From positions 620,001 to 684,000 of the forward strand of contig NZ_CP113913.1 in the NCBI RefSeq assembly GCF_029395355.1: a DNA stretch of 64,000 nt, written 5' to 3'. The position numbers and the translations under genes were made by a program. The DNA comes from Bifidobacterium sp. ESL0800 (GTDB lineage: Bacteria; Actinomycetota; Actinomycetes; Actinomycetales; Bifidobacteriaceae). Each line of letters begins with the position of its first letter. Position 1 is the first letter of the stretch. Shown here piece after piece: positions 63,486-64,000 of this stretch. A model generated the notes under the pieces. That model was not told the DNA's origin and ran no database searches. It saw nothing but the letters and a program-made list of their open reading frames with translations.

Positions 63486-64000
63486 ATGGATCTTTATGAA
63501 TATCAGGCAAGGCAGTTGCTTGCGCAACAGGGCATCGACATACCAAAAGGCGTATTCGCGCAGAATTCCCATGAAGTGGCCGTTGCCGCCGATGAAATCG
63601 GTTATCCGTGTGTCGTCAAAGCGCAGGTCCGTGCCGGACATCGTGGACAGGCAGGCGGGGTGAAACTCGCGAAGACGCAGGATGAGGCTATCCTCTCCTC
63701 GGAACAGATTCTGCCGATGACCATCAGCGGACACAAGGTGAACGGCGTTTTGGTTGCTGAAGCCAAGAATGTGCTCCATGAATACTATGTCTCCATTTCC
63801 CTCGATCGTTCCTCCCGAGATTTCGATGTGTTGGCAACAGCCAATGGCGGCACCGAGGTTGAGGAAATCGCAAGGGAGCACCCGGAATCGGTCAAACGCC
63901 TGCACATCAGTGCTCTGGAGGATTTTGACATCGACGCTGCCCGTAAAATGGCGGAATCGATCGGTTTCTATCATGCCGACGTCGATCAGGCCGCTGACGT
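63486..64000 (+). CDS. sucC: Succinyl-CoA synthetase beta subunit, 5' part
   Basis: Opens at ATG 63486 and stays open to the right edge (171 complete codons, so it is cut by the window). Begins MDLYEYQARQLLAQQGI, then ATP-grasp residues in CVVKAQVRAGHRGQAGGVKLA, and EYYVSISLDRSSRDFDVLAT, all typical of SucC. The visible copy carries V-R-A-G-H-R-G where most have V-x-A-G-G-R-G: a His replaces Gly in the nucleotide loop. Makes or uses ATP with succinyl-CoA; sucD presumably follows. Confidence 0.92.
   Translation, partial: MDLYEYQARQLLAQQGIDIPKGVFAQNSHEVAVAADEIGYPCVVKAQVRAGHRGQAGGVKLAKTQDEAILSSEQILPMTISGHKVNGVLVAEAKNVLHEYYVSISLDRSSRDFDVLATANGGTEVEEIAREHPESVKRLHISALEDFDIDAARKMAESIGFYHADVDQAAD

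Overview
The window reads as a stretch of a Bifidobacterium chromosome. The base composition is GC-rich. Neighbouring tal and tkt genes fit the fructose-6-phosphate shunt of this genus. Several gene blocks are actinobacterial in character: a phosphatidylinositol/PIM block (thrS, pgsA, patA, pimA) followed by yebC-ruvCAB-yajC-apt, a uvrA-uvrC-rapZ-whiA-pgk-tpiA-secG block, and LexA boxes of the TCGAAC-N4-GTTCGA type. The species cannot be named from sequence alone.

Layout. 1-6.4 kb: two sugar ABC transporters of the CUT2 type around one ROK repressor; one (minus strand) runs off the left edge, the other (binding protein, double ATPase, permease) is complete. 6.5-19.4 kb: a small membrane protein, glnE, a complete pyrBI-C-F-K-D-E operon for UMP synthesis, a fatty acyl-CoA synthetase and a second small membrane protein. 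19.4-23.4 kb: an accessory patch with an XRE regulator/membrane protein pair, a divergent ArsR/SdpI-like pair with two perfect twin operators, a mazEF toxin-antitoxin module and a LysR regulator. 23.6-28.0 kb (minus strand): a HAD hydrolase, the NAD(P)H-hydrate repair fusion and an ABC-F ATPase. 28.3-41.5 kb: SOS-controlled uvrA, uvrC, an AT-rich insert with a zinc-ribbon membrane protein, aroE, rapZ, whiA, pgk, tpiA, secG. 41.5-47 kb: a Cof-like phosphatase, an alpha/beta hydrolase, tal and tkt. 47.2-52.7 kb: CIRCE-hrcA-dnaJ, a fructosamine-kinase-like gene, uppP and a PAC2 protein. 52.9-53.5 kb: five tRNA genes (Gly, Cys, Val, Val, Gly). 53.7-64 kb: thrS, the PI/PIM genes, yebC, ruvCAB (LexA box before ruvA), yajC, apt and the 5' part of sucC.

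The most unusual non-coding structure is a dispersed, nearly perfect palindromic element seen twice (43459-43633 and 53532-53616). The two copies share an identical or nearly identical core, but their long arms differ by compensatory changes that keep base pairing. This suggests selection for structure. One copy carries an extra multi-hairpin insert. I do not recognise the family. Other regulatory signals worth following are the twin operators of the ArsR/SdpI locus, a CRP-type site inside the spacer of the pgk promoter with a LacI-type palindrome upstream, and a dyad over the -35 box of the sugar ABC operon next to the ROK gene.
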